A stretch of 64,000 bases of DNA from Lysobacterales bacterium (GTDB lineage: Bacteria; Pseudomonadota; Gammaproteobacteria; Xanthomonadales; Ahniellaceae), in NCBI GenBank assembly GCA_016703225.1, contig JADJCM010000003.1, forward strand, positions 496,001 through 560,000, given 5' to 3'. Numbering within the stretch: position 1 is the first letter of the stretch; each line of letters begins with the position of its first letter. This document shows positions 33,745 through 42,509 of this stretch, piece by piece. The position numbers and the translations under genes are program-made. The notes beneath the pieces were generated by a model. The model made no database searches. It was not told the origin of the DNA and worked only from the letters and a program-made list of their open reading frames with translations.

Positions 33745-34494
33745 ATGGATCTTTCCGAATTCCTGACCTTCATGGCGATCGGATTCGCCGCGCAACTGGT
33801 GGACGGCGCGCTCGGCATGGGTTTCGGCCTGGTTTCGAACGCGGTGCTGCTGGCCATGGGCACACCGCCGGCGGCGTCGAGCGCCGCCATCCACGCCGCC
33901 AAGGTGTTCACCGGCGGTGCCTCGGCGCTGTCGCATGCCTGGTTCCGCAACATCGACCGCCGCGTGTTTCTGCATCTGGTGCTGCCGGGCATGATCGGCG
34001 GACTGGCCGGAGCATTGGTGCTGCAGCGCGCGCCCGCTGCGCTGCTGCGCTTCGTGATCAGCGCCTATCTGAGCGGCATGGGGCTGTGGCTGCTGTTGCG
34101 TGCGCTGCGCAATCGGGTCGCACGCAAGCGCGTGCACGCGCTCGGCGCGCACGGCACCGGACTGGTCGCGGGAACGCTGGATGCAATCGGCGGCGGCGGC
34201 TGGGGCACGGTGGTGACCGCGTCGCTGATCGCCCAGGGTGCCGAACCGCGCTATGCGGTCGGTACCACCAACGCCTCCGAGTTCTTCGTTGCCATCGCCA
34301 TCAGCGCGACGCTTACGGCCAGCTTGGGCGTGGTGTCGTGGGTGTGGCTGGCGGGATTGGTCTGCGGCGGCATCCTGGCGGCACCGGTGGCGGCGTGGTT
34401 GACGCGGCATCTGCCGATGCGGCTGTTGACCGGCATGGTAGGCTTTGCCGTCATCGCGCTGAGCGTGCACTCGCTGTCGCGCCTCATGTCCTGA
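33745..34494 (+). CDS. TSUP (TauE/SafE) family membrane transporter
   Basis: A 249-residue protein with about eight hydrophobic segments and two related halves, the first containing AAQLVDGALGMGFGLVSNAVLLAMG and the second GTLDAIGGGGWGTVV and VGTTNASEFFVAIA. These glycine-rich motifs define the family that exports sulfite, sulfoacetate or other organic anions. The substrate is not evident from the neighbours. Divergent from the DUF47-pit operon. Confidence 0.85.
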   Translation: MDLSEFLTFMAIGFAAQLVDGALGMGFGLVSNAVLLAMGTPPAASSAAIHAAKVFTGGASALSHAWFRNIDRRVFLHLVLPGMIGGLAGALVLQRAPAALLRFVISAYLSGMGLWLLLRALRNRVARKRVHALGAHGTGLVAGTLDAIGGGGWGTVVTASLIAQGAEPRYAVGTTNASEFFVAIAISATLTASLGVVSWVWLAGLVCGGILAAPVAAWLTRHLPMRLLTGMVGFAVIALSVHSLSRLMS

Positions 34495-34589
34495 ACCGAT
34501 GCCCGACTCCAGACGCAGTCTCCCGGTACTTCCAGCGGTGTTTGCCGCGCTGCCACGCCCGAGTCATCGGTTGCGGTTACGGTGGCTGC

Positions 34590-35891
34590 ATGCCACTTGA
34601 ATTGACCATCGTCCTGTTGCTGATCCTGCTCAACGGCTTCTTCGCGCTGTCGGAGATGGCGGTGATGACGGCGCGCAAGACGCGCTTGAAGCAGCGTGCC
34701 GGAGACAGCCGCGGTGCGCGCATCGCGCTGGAGCTGGCCGAGAAGCCGGAGCGCTTCCTGTCCTCGGTGCAGGTGTGGATCACGCTGATCGGCATCCTCA
34801 CCGGCTACTTCGGCGGCGAATCGATCGCGCTCGCGCTGCGCGACGAACTCGCGCAACTGCCCTGGATCGCACGCCACGCCGGCCCGGTCAGCGTCGGTGT
34901 CAGCGTCGGGTTGATCCTGTTCGTCTCGGTCGTGGTCGGCGAACTGGTGCCCAAGCGTCTCGCCATCGTGCGCCCGGAGAAGGTTGCGACTGCGGTCGCG
35001 ATCCCGATGCGCGTGCTGGCGATCGCGGCTGCGCCCGCGGTGACCTTGCTCAGCGTCACCACCGAGATGCTGTTCAAGCTGTTTCCGGTGCGTCACGGCA
35101 AGGACAGCGACGTGACCGAAGAAGAAATCAAGATGCTGGTCGCCGAGAGCCACGAGCAAGGCGTGATCGACGTCGACGAACGCAACATGGTCAATCGCGT
35201 GCTGAATCTCGGCGATCGCACGGTCGACAGCCTGATGACGCCACGCACGCGCATCGCCTGGCTGGATGCGGCGGCTTCGCTGGACGAGAACCTGACCGTG
35301 CTGCGCGAGTCCCGACATTCGCGCTATCCGGTTTTTCGCGGCAGCGACCAAGAGGTGCTCGGCGTCGTCGAGACCAAAATGATGGTGGCGGAACTGGCCT
35401 CGGGAAAGGTCCCCGATCTGTTCCGCGAAGTGCAGGCGCCGTTGTTCGTTCCGGAGGCGGCCAAGGCGATGCAGTTGCTCGACCAGATGCGCGAGAGCGA
35501 GGCGGCGCTGGCATTCGTGGTCGACGAATATGGCGACATCCAGGGCCTGGTGACGATGGGTGACCTGATGGGTGCGGTGTTCGGGCGCCTGGCACACGCG
35601 ATCGAGGCCAATGAGCAGCCGATCGTGCAGCGCGCTGATGGTTCCTGGCTGATCGACGGCAGCCTGCCGGTGCAGGACCTGCGTGAATTGCTCGGTCTCG
35701 GCCAGCTGCCGCACGAAGAGGACCAGGAATACCGCACCCTCGCTGGCATGTTCATGGCTCAGTTCGGGCGCATCCCCGGGGTCGGCGAGCACTTCGAGTT
35801 CGGCGGCTTCCGCTTCGAGGTGATCGACCTCGATGGCGCGCGCATCGACAAGGTGCTGGTGACGCCGATGCCGGCGGCGGCGCTCGGCTGA
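34590..35891 (+). CDS. Hemolysin-type CNNM/CorC membrane protein with CBS domains
   Basis: A 433-residue protein. The N-terminal CNNM (DUF21) domain has four membrane segments starting LTIVLLLILLNGFFALSEMAV. A CBS pair follows (MTPRTRIAWLDAAASLDENL and PEAAKAMQLLDQMRESEAALAFVVDEYG), then the C-terminal CorC/HlyC domain (DGSWLIDGSLPVQDLRELLG ... ALAAL). Members are linked to Mg2+ or Co2+ efflux; the hemolysin name is historical. Its stop codon overlaps the ATG of the ExoD gene (ATGA). Confidence 0.88.
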   Translation: MPLELTIVLLLILLNGFFALSEMAVMTARKTRLKQRAGDSRGARIALELAEKPERFLSSVQVWITLIGILTGYFGGESIALALRDELAQLPWIARHAGPVSVGVSVGLILFVSVVVGELVPKRLAIVRPEKVATAVAIPMRVLAIAAAPAVTLLSVTTEMLFKLFPVRHGKDSDVTEEEIKMLVAESHEQGVIDVDERNMVNRVLNLGDRTVDSLMTPRTRIAWLDAAASLDENLTVLRESRHSRYPVFRGSDQEVLGVVETKMMVAELASGKVPDLFREVQAPLFVPEAAKAMQLLDQMRESEAALAFVVDEYGDIQGLVTMGDLMGAVFGRLAHAIEANEQPIVQRADGSWLIDGSLPVQDLRELLGLGQLPHEEDQEYRTLAGMFMAQFGRIPGVGEHFEFGGFRFEVIDLDGARIDKVLVTPMPAAALG

Positions 35892-36544
35892 TGCGACTAC
35901 GCCTGCGCTCGCGGCAACCGCACCCGAAGCCGCCACGTGTGTCGGAGCTGCTGTCGCAGACGCTGGAAGGCTGGCAGCAGGAACGCATCGGCTTCGGCGT
36001 GCTGGTCGACGCCATCCACGAACGCGGGTTCGGTGCCCTGATCCTGCTCGCCGCATTGCCGTGCATGATCCCGCTTCCGGTCGGCTTCATGGGCGGCATC
36101 TTCGGCACTCTGCTGAGCCTGATCGGCCTGCAGATGCTGCTCGGCTTCGACCATCCCTGGCTGCCCGGTTTCGTGCGCCGCATCGAGATCCCGAAGACCT
36201 CGGTGGCGAAGTTTGTGCGCGTGCTCGACCCCTGGCTGTTGCGCATCGAGAAGCTGTGCAAGCCGAGCTGGACTTTTTTCCTGAGCCACCATGCGCATCG
36301 TTTCACCGGCTTGCTGTTGGTGTTCCTCGGCATCGAGCTGGCGCTGCCGGTGCCGATGACCAACATGCCGTTCGCGATGGCGATGATTGGCTACGCGATG
36401 GCGCTGCTCGAACGCGACGGCCGCTGGCTGGCGGCGCTGTGGGCGGTGACCCTGATCCAGTTCGGCGCCGCGTTCTGGTTCGGCGACTGGGTGGTGATGC
36501 ACCTCGGCGGCGTCATCGACAGCGTGCGCGCCGTCTTCAGCTGA
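35891..36544 (+). CDS. exoD: ExoD family membrane protein
   Basis: A 217-residue protein with hydrophobic segments GALILLAALPCMIPLPVGFMG, TGLLLVFLGIELALPVPMTN and WVVMHLGGVIDSVRAV. The PLP-containing repeats are characteristic of ExoD, named from rhizobial exopolysaccharide mutants; the biochemical function is unknown. Translationally coupled to the CorC-like gene by ATGA. Its 3' end overlaps the convergent GGDEF-EAL gene by 8 bases. Confidence 0.85.
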   Translation: MRLRLRSRQPHPKPPRVSELLSQTLEGWQQERIGFGVLVDAIHERGFGALILLAALPCMIPLPVGFMGGIFGTLLSLIGLQMLLGFDHPWLPGFVRRIEIPKTSVAKFVRVLDPWLLRIEKLCKPSWTFFLSHHAHRFTGLLLVFLGIELALPVPMTNMPFAMAMIGYAMALLERDGRWLAALWAVTLIQFGAAFWFGDWVVMHLGGVIDSVRAVFS

Positions 36545-38636
36545 CCTTGCTTCCGCGCCCCTTGCCGGCCTCGCCCAGACGTTGCGCGACGATGCGTTCC
36601 ACCAGCTTCTCGCTGTGCGCGGGCTCGCCGATCCAGTAGCCCTGGCCGAATGGACAGTGCAGTTGCTTGAGCACGCCGGCAAGCGCCGCCGACTCGACGC
36701 CCTCGGCGACCACGGTGATGTCGAGCGAGCGCGCCATGGCGATGATGGCGCTGGTCAGCGCGGCGTCGTGGCGGTCGGTGAGCAGGTCGGCGACGAAGCT
36801 GCGGTCGATCTTGACGCCATCCACCGGCACGCGGCGCAGATGGTTCAGGCCGGAGAAACCGGTGCCGAAGTCGTCGAGCCAGATCTTCACGCCGATCCGG
36901 TGTAGCTCTTCGAGTGCCGCGATCGCGCTTGATTCGTCGTCGAGCAGGGAGCTTTCGGTAAGTTCCAGGTGCAGCAATGCCGGCGTCAGCCCGGTCTCGT
37001 CGAGCACCTGCGCGACCCGCGCCGGGAAGCGCGCATTGCGCAGCTGCTTGACCGAGACATTGACCGCGACGAACGGGCGCTGCTCGCCGCTGGCGGGCCA
37101 GCGCACCGCGGTCTCGCAGGCGGTGCGCAGTGCGAAATCTCCGAGCACGTCGATCATGCCGACGTCCTCGGCGATGCCGACGAAAAGGCTCGATGACACC
37201 AGGCCGCGACTGGGGTGCTGCCAGCGCAGCAGCGCCTCGGCGCCGTGGATCGCACCGCTCGCGAAGTCGATGATCGGCTGGTAATGCAGCTTGAGCTCGT
37301 CGCGGTCGAGCGCGGCGCGCAGGTCCTGTTCGATGGCCAGACGGTCGTCGGCGAGACGGGTCAGGTAGGTGGTGAAGAAACGCGCGCAGTTGCGGCCGTG
37401 CACCTTGGCCAGATACATGGCGATGTCGCCGTTCTTGAGCAGGCGCGCCGCGTCCGGCGCGTCCTCGGGGAACGAGGTGATGCCGATGCTTGCGCTCACG
37501 TGCAACACCTGGTCGGCGACGCTGAGCGGCGTACGCAGCGACGACAGCAGCAGTTCGGCGAGCACGCCGGCGCGGCGGCGGGCGTCGACGCCGGCGAGCA
37601 GCAGCACGAACTCGTCGCCACCGAAGCGCGCGATGAAACCCTGCTCGCCCGGATATTCCTCGCGCAGCACGTCGCTGAAGCGGCGCGCGACGTTGGCGAG
37701 GATGGCGTCACCGATGTCATGGCCGAGGGTGTCGTTGATGCGCTTGAAATCGTCGAGGTCGATGAACAGCAGCGCGATTTCCGTTTCGCTCGACCCCGGC
37801 GCGGCGCCGATGGTCTCGGCGATGCGTTCGCGCAGCGCGATGCGGTTCGGCAGCGCAGTCAGCGGGTCGATGCGGCCGAGTTGCTGCAGTTCGCGGTCGA
37901 AACCGGCGAGCCGCCCGGTGATGCGGTCGAGCGACTCGCGCCACGAGGTCTCGGCTTCGGCGCCGGTGTAGACGCGCGCGAGCTGTCCGACGCGGTGGTC
38001 GACCTGCGCCAGCGGTCGCGCCAGCAGGCGATCGCCGACCAGCAACAGCGCGACGACGCCGCCAAGCAGTCCGAGCAGCAGCACCGGGTCGATCCACGGC
38101 GCCAGCGCAGGCACCGCAAGCGGTGCCACCGTGGTGGCGGCATCTCGCTTAAACGCGAGGCGCAGCGTCGCCAGGCGCTGGTCCCCGAGCTGAATCGGCT
38201 GCGCGACCTCGATGAAGGCCTCGGCGATCAGCACCGTCGGCTGGGGCACCGCGGCCGCGGTTGCGGCGAAGGCATCGTCCGGCTGCTGGCCGTAACGGGC
38301 GATGTCGTGGCTGCCGTCGTGCAGGATGCGGCCCTTCGCGTCGATCAGCAGGATGTAGGCGGTCTGCTCGCGGTCGAGCCCGGCTTCGAGCACGTCGCCG
38401 ATTCGTTGCAGGTCGAAGAAGTAGGTCGGGTTGATCAGCGAATCCGCGAGCATCGCGGCGGCAAGGCGGGTGCGCTCGGCGAGTGCCTGCTCGCTCAGCG
38501 CGAACTCGTTCTGGGTGGCGGCATTGGCGACGCGATGCGCGTGGTTGCGGTGTTGCTGCAGCACGATCGCCGCGCAGGCGGCGAGCAGCAGCGCGACGGC
38601 TGTCGCGACCAGCCACCAGGTGCGGCGTGCGCTCAT
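36537..38636 (-). CDS. Membrane GGDEF-EAL protein (cyclic di-GMP synthesis/degradation)
   Basis: A 699-residue protein with one membrane segment at the N-terminus, a ~130-residue periplasmic sensor region and a second segment near residue 200 (LLLGLLGGVVALLLVG). A GGDEF domain (ARFGGDEFVLLL, intact) and an EAL domain follow, the latter with GAEALLRW, ELTESSLL, DDFGTGFSGL, KIDRSFV and EGVE all intact. Both activities are possible; EAL-driven hydrolysis often dominates in such fusions. The upstream PhnD-like gene ends in an ATGA overlap with its start, so the binding protein may deliver its signal. Confidence 0.92.
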   Translation of the reverse strand: MSARRTWWLVATAVALLLAACAAIVLQQHRNHAHRVANAATQNEFALSEQALAERTRLAAAMLADSLINPTYFFDLQRIGDVLEAGLDREQTAYILLIDAKGRILHDGSHDIARYGQQPDDAFAATAAAVPQPTVLIAEAFIEVAQPIQLGDQRLATLRLAFKRDAATTVAPLAVPALAPWIDPVLLLGLLGGVVALLLVGDRLLARPLAQVDHRVGQLARVYTGAEAETSWRESLDRITGRLAGFDRELQQLGRIDPLTALPNRIALRERIAETIGAAPGSSETEIALLFIDLDDFKRINDTLGHDIGDAILANVARRFSDVLREEYPGEQGFIARFGGDEFVLLLAGVDARRRAGVLAELLLSSLRTPLSVADQVLHVSASIGITSFPEDAPDAARLLKNGDIAMYLAKVHGRNCARFFTTYLTRLADDRLAIEQDLRAALDRDELKLHYQPIIDFASGAIHGAEALLRWQHPSRGLVSSSLFVGIAEDVGMIDVLGDFALRTACETAVRWPASGEQRPFVAVNVSVKQLRNARFPARVAQVLDETGLTPALLHLELTESSLLDDESSAIAALEELHRIGVKIWLDDFGTGFSGLNHLRRVPVDGVKIDRSFVADLLTDRHDAALTSAIIAMARSLDITVVAEGVESAALAGVLKQLHCPFGQGYWIGEPAHSEKLVERIVAQRLGEAGKGRGSKVS

Positions 38637-39589
38637 CGCTCAAGCTCCCGACGTAGCGGCAGCAGGCGCTGATTGAGCGCTTCGAGCGATTGCCGCGTGG
38701 CCACATCCACCGCCTCGAAGCGCGCGGTGGCGAAGTAGCCGCGCAGCGCGTCGCCGACGGTCGGGTCGCGGTCAAGGTCGAGCAGAACTGCGCGCAGCGC
38801 GTCGGCTACTGCCACGGGCAGATCGGCGCGCACCAGCTCGATCGCACGCGGCACGCTGTCGCTCTCGGCGATGACCAGGAAGTCGGAACGGAAAGCCGAC
38901 AGCATGCGTGCCGGGTTGTCCCAGTCGAGATTGCTTACGGCGCCGGCGTCGGCAAGACCCTTGTGCACCCAGGTGGCGATATTCAGCTCGGAGCGTGCAA
39001 GCAGGAAGCCGACCTCATCGGCGCGCGGCAGGTCATCCGGTGTCGCCAGTTCGGCCAGCGGCAGACCGGCTCCGACCAGGGTCATCAGCGGCAGGTAGAA
39101 GGCGCTGGTCGAGGAACGCGTCTGCAGCGCAACGCGCTTGCCGCGCAGGTCGTCGATGCGGGCGATGCCGCGGTCGCGGCGGACGAAAATCAGGCTGCGA
39201 TAGACGTTGCGGTCTTCGCGCACGGAGCGCAGAAACGGCAGGGCGCCGGAGCGTCCCTGCAGTTCCGCGGCCATCGCCGGGGTCTCGGTGACCCAGTCGA
39301 CGCGGCCGCGGCGCAGATAGCCGGCCATCTGCTGCGGGTCGCGCGCGAGCAGCACCGCGCCTTCGGAAATGCCGGCCGCCGCGAGTCGCGGCACCACGAT
39401 GTCGAGCATGGATTTCAGGCGAACGTAGTCGCTGCGCGGATTGTCGGTGATGCGTCCGAGCACCAGGCGATGCGGCTGCTGTGCATCGGCGTGCACGGTT
39501 GCCGGCGCCAGCCCGGCCAGCGCCAGCAAGAGTGCGATGCAAGCGCCGAGTCGTGCGCGCATTCCGCGCCGTTTGCCGATCGATATCAT
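38633..39589 (-). CDS. PhnD-like periplasmic solute-binding protein
   Basis: A 318-residue exported protein with a signal peptide (to about residue 35, ending VHA). The fold pattern LVLGRITDNPRSDYVRLKSM, VDWVTETPAMAAEL, LIFVRRDRGIARIDDLRGKRVAL and SSTSAFYLPLMTL is that of phosphonate/phosphite-type binding proteins (PhnD/SsuA superfamily). No ABC permease or ATPase gene is adjacent; the next gene, overlapping by 4 bases, is a membrane c-di-GMP enzyme. It is therefore more likely a sensory than a transport component. An internal ATG (39562) is possible. Confidence 0.82.
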   Translation of the reverse strand: MISIGKRRGMRARLGACIALLLALAGLAPATVHADAQQPHRLVLGRITDNPRSDYVRLKSMLDIVVPRLAAAGISEGAVLLARDPQQMAGYLRRGRVDWVTETPAMAAELQGRSGALPFLRSVREDRNVYRSLIFVRRDRGIARIDDLRGKRVALQTRSSTSAFYLPLMTLVGAGLPLAELATPDDLPRADEVGFLLARSELNIATWVHKGLADAGAVSNLDWDNPARMLSAFRSDFLVIAESDSVPRAIELVRADLPVAVADALRAVLLDLDRDPTVGDALRGYFATARFEAVDVATRQSLEALNQRLLPLRRELER

Positions 39590-39691
39590 TCCGCGTGAGC
39601 CGCCCAGGGACCGGCGTTGCCGGCAGATCGAAGCCTCGCCGACCTTAGCACGCGGCCGCTGTCGCAGCCGCGTCCGCCACGCCCGCGTTTG

Positions 39692-40456
39692 TCAGTTGTT
39701 GAATCGGGCCGCGAGCCGCGCCATGCGTTGCGCTTCGGCGAGGATGCCGCGCAGGATCATCACCTCGCGCGTGTCCAGTTCGGCCCGATGCAGCATGCGC
39801 CGGATGCGCAGCATCAATTGTCCGTGCGGGCGACCCTTGAAGAAGTCGATTTCCTCCAGCGCTTCCTCGAAGTGCCCGAACATGCCTTCGAGCTGGCCGA
39901 TGCTGGCCGGCGGATCCTCGCGATCCTCCGTCGACTGCGGCGCGTTCGGGCGTTGCTCCAGCGCCGCCATGCGCACGCTGAAGGCCAACACCTGCACCGC
40001 CTGCGCCAGGTTCAGCGAGCTGAAGTCGGGCTCGGTCGGAATGTGCACGGCGATGTCGCAGCAACCGAGGTCGGTATTGCTCAGTCCGGTGCGCTCGGCG
40101 CCGAACACCAGCGCCACCGGACCCGCGCTCAGGCGTCCGAGCAGGTCGCGTGCGGCGGGGGCGGGCTCCAGCAGCGGCAGGGCGACGTCGCGGCGGCGTG
40201 CGCTGCAACCGGCCGCGAACACGCAGTCGGCCAGCGCTTCGGCCAGCGTCGTGCAGATGCGGGCGCGCTCCAGGATGTCTTCGGCGCCAGCCGCGAGCGC
40301 GCTGGCGCGGGCGTCGGGGAACAGTTTCGGTTGCACCAGGGCGAGATCGGACAGGCCCATGGTCTTCATCGCGCGCGCGCTGGCGCCGATGTTCTCGGGC
40401 AGCGAGGGTTCGACCAGGACGACGCGGATCGGGCGCAGGAAATCGTTGAGGGACAT
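39692..40456 (-). CDS. trmJ: TrmJ, tRNA 2'-O-methyltransferase (position 32)
   Basis: A 254-residue SPOUT-class enzyme. PIRVVLVEPSLPENIGASARAMKTMG opens the knot domain, GPVALVFGAERTGLSN and SSLNLAQAVQVLAF are the SAM-binding trefoil motifs, and the C-terminal ~80 residues form the helical TrmJ extension (GHFEEALEEIDFFKGRP). It methylates nucleotide 32 of several tRNAs. Divergent from suhB, an arrangement also common in other gammaproteobacteria. Confidence 0.92.
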   Translation of the reverse strand: MSLNDFLRPIRVVLVEPSLPENIGASARAMKTMGLSDLALVQPKLFPDARASALAAGAEDILERARICTTLAEALADCVFAAGCSARRRDVALPLLEPAPAARDLLGRLSAGPVALVFGAERTGLSNTDLGCCDIAVHIPTEPDFSSLNLAQAVQVLAFSVRMAALEQRPNAPQSTEDREDPPASIGQLEGMFGHFEEALEEIDFFKGRPHGQLMLRIRRMLHRAELDTREVMILRGILAEAQRMARLAARFNN

Positions 40457-40578
40457 GGCTGCAGTTTATCCGGTGACGGCAGTGCGGGGCGCGCTCGCCT
40501 TTCCTGCACGCGGCCGGTTTGTTACCCTGCAGCCACTTCGCCCGGCCCCGCGCCGGGCTGTTCTTTCCCGGAGACATC

Positions 40579-41373
40579 ATGGCAAACGGCGCCCTCCACA
40601 TCGCCATCAAGGCTGCGCGCGCGGCTGGCAACATCATCACGCGCGCACTGCCCAAGCGCGACAGCATCATCATCCACGAGAAGGCGCATCTCGATTTCGT
40701 GACCGAAGTCGATCGCCTGGCAGAGGCCGAAATCATCAAGGAACTCCGGCGGGCGTTTCCGACCCATGGTTTCCTCGGCGAGGAGAGCGGGCAGGTTGGA
40801 CCCACCAAACAACAGTGGGTGATCGATCCGCTCGATGGCACCAGCAACTTCCTGCGCGGTTTTCCGCATTTCGCGGTGTCGATCGCCTTGGTCGAGAAGG
40901 GCGAGCCGTTGCTCGGCGTCGTCTTCGATCCGTTGCGCGACGAACTGTTCACGGCCGAGAAGGGCCGCGGTGCGCTGCTCAACGACCGGCGCCTGCGCGT
41001 CACCCCGCGCAAGGGAATCGAGGGTGCGCTGATCGCGACTGGCTTCCCGTTCCGCCAGCGCAAGCTGTTCGACGATCATCTGAACATGGTCAAGGCCTTG
41101 CTCAAGACCGGCGAGGATCTGCGCCGCACCGGATCGGCCGCGCTCGATCTCGCCTACGTTGCCTGCGGTCGCTTCGATGCCTACTTCGAGATGGGCCTGC
41201 AACCCTGGGACATGGCGGCCGGCGTGCTGCTGGTGCGCGAAGCCGGTGGCCAGGTCACCGACATGCGCGGTGGCGACGGCTTCCTCGCCAAGGGCCACAT
41301 CGTCGCCGCCAACCTCAATGTCGGTGGCGAACTGCGTGCAGCGATCGAGCCGTTTGTGGGTGGGTTGAACTGA
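40579..41373 (+). CDS. suhB: SuhB, inositol-1-monophosphatase family protein
   Basis: A 264-residue Mg-dependent phosphatase. E68-E69-S70 (GEESG), D83-P-L-D86-G-T (DPLDGTSNF) and the C-terminal LQPWDMAAGVLLVREAGG are the metal-binding and catalytic motifs. Besides acting on inositol phosphate, SuhB is part of the rRNA antitermination complex in enterics. The ATG has CGGAGA upstream. A strong bidirectional terminator follows at 41497-41524. Confidence 0.93.
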   Translation: MANGALHIAIKAARAAGNIITRALPKRDSIIIHEKAHLDFVTEVDRLAEAEIIKELRRAFPTHGFLGEESGQVGPTKQQWVIDPLDGTSNFLRGFPHFAVSIALVEKGEPLLGVVFDPLRDELFTAEKGRGALLNDRRLRVTPRKGIEGALIATGFPFRQRKLFDDHLNMVKALLKTGEDLRRTGSAALDLAYVACGRFDAYFEMGLQPWDMAAGVLLVREAGGQVTDMRGGDGFLAKGHIVAANLNVGGELRAAIEPFVGGLN

Positions 41374-41389
41374 GGCTCCGGTAACGGCG

Positions 41390-41560
41390 TGGGTCCGGTG
41401 TGGGTCCGGCTTCAGCCGGACGCTCTTAGGGCCGCCAGAAAGGCGTCCGGATAAATCCGGACCCACATCCGAACCCGCATCCAGATCCGCATCAACAAAA
41501 AGGCCGGGATTCCCCGGCCTTTTTGCTGGCGTGGGTCCGGCCTTGGCCGGACGCCTTCAG
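41390..41560. repeat. Cluster of GGGTCCGGC/GCCGGAC palindromic repeats
   Basis: Three short palindromic units lie between suhB and secF: GGGTCCGGCTTCAGCCGGAC (41403-41422), the inverted GTCCGGATAAATCCGGACCC (41446-41465), and GGGTCCGGCCTTGGCCGGAC (41533-41552) after the terminator. Such REP-like units are typical of the gaps between convergent genes. Confidence 0.65.
41497..41524. terminator. Bidirectional intrinsic terminator between suhB and secF
   Basis: AAAAAGGCCGGG, loop ATTC, CCCGGCCTTTTT is a perfect 12-bp stem with A/T runs on both sides, so it can stop suhB transcripts on the plus strand and secF transcripts on the minus strand. Confidence 0.9.
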
Positions 41561-42495
41561 GGCCGTCGTGCCAGATCGGCGTCGTCTTTCGCTCGCGGCA
41601 GCAGGTCGATGCGGGTGGTGCCGAACCAGAGCAGCAGCGGGCAGGCGACGAAGATCGACGAGAGCGTGCCGATGATGATGCCGATGATCTGCGATTCGGC
41701 CATCCCGCGCAGTGCGGAGCCACCGAAGAAGTACAGCGCGAGCACGGTCAGCAGGGCCACGAACGAGGTGATGATGGTGCGCGACAGGGTCTGGTTGACC
41801 GAGCGATTCAGCACTTCGTAGGCCTCCAGGCGATGCAGACCGCGGAAGTTCTCGCGCACGCGGTCAAACACGACGATGGTGTCGTTGATCGAGTAGCCCA
41901 TCACCGAGAGGATGCCGGCGAGCACGTTGAGGTCGAACTCCTTGCCGGTGACCGAGAAGTAGCCGGTGCAGATGATCACGTCGTGCATGGTCGCCAGGAT
42001 CGCCGCGATCGCAAACTTCCACTCGAAGCGGATGGAGATGTAGAGCAGGAAGCCGAACGCGACGAAGATCACTGCGATCACGCCCTGTTCGGCCAGCTCC
42101 TTGCCGACCTGCGGCCCGACGAAGTCGGCGCGCGTGAGCTTGGCTGGATTGCCCTCGATCCGTGCCGCGGCCAGCACCGAGTCGCCGGTTTTCTCAGCAT
42201 TGACCTGGCCCGCGAGCGGCTGCAGTCGCACGACGATGTCGTTCGAGGCACCGAAGGTCTGCACCTGGGCGCTTTCGAAACCGGCTGCTTCCAGCTTGCC
42301 GCGCAGGTCGCCAATATCGACTTCCTTCTCGAACTTGAGTTCGACGACGGTGCCGCCGGTGAAGTCGAGCGCAAACTTGAGGCCGCGCACGGTGAGCGAG
42401 CCGATCGCGATCACCAACAGCGCGATGGCGATGCCGAGCGACACTTTGCGCAGGCGCATGAAGTCGAACTTGCTGTCATACGGAAAAAGATTCAC
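41557..42495 (-). CDS. secF: SecF, protein-export membrane protein
   Basis: A 312-residue component of the SecDF-YajC complex that uses the proton motive force to help pull exported proteins through SecYEG. LKFALDFTGGTVVELKF is the conserved first motif. The six-segment membrane part contains GYSINDTIVVFDRVREN and LSRTIITSFVALLTVLAL. The start is a GTG at 42493-42495 with CGGAGA upstream. Lies 14 bases after secD. Confidence 0.94.
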   Translation of the reverse strand: MNLFPYDSKFDFMRLRKVSLGIAIALLVIAIGSLTVRGLKFALDFTGGTVVELKFEKEVDIGDLRGKLEAAGFESAQVQTFGASNDIVVRLQPLAGQVNAEKTGDSVLAAARIEGNPAKLTRADFVGPQVGKELAEQGVIAVIFVAFGFLLYISIRFEWKFAIAAILATMHDVIICTGYFSVTGKEFDLNVLAGILSVMGYSINDTIVVFDRVRENFRGLHRLEAYEVLNRSVNQTLSRTIITSFVALLTVLALYFFGGSALRGMAESQIIGIIIGTLSSIFVACPLLLWFGTTRIDLLPRAKDDADLARRP

Positions 42496-42509
42496 GTCGG
42501 ATCTCCGGG

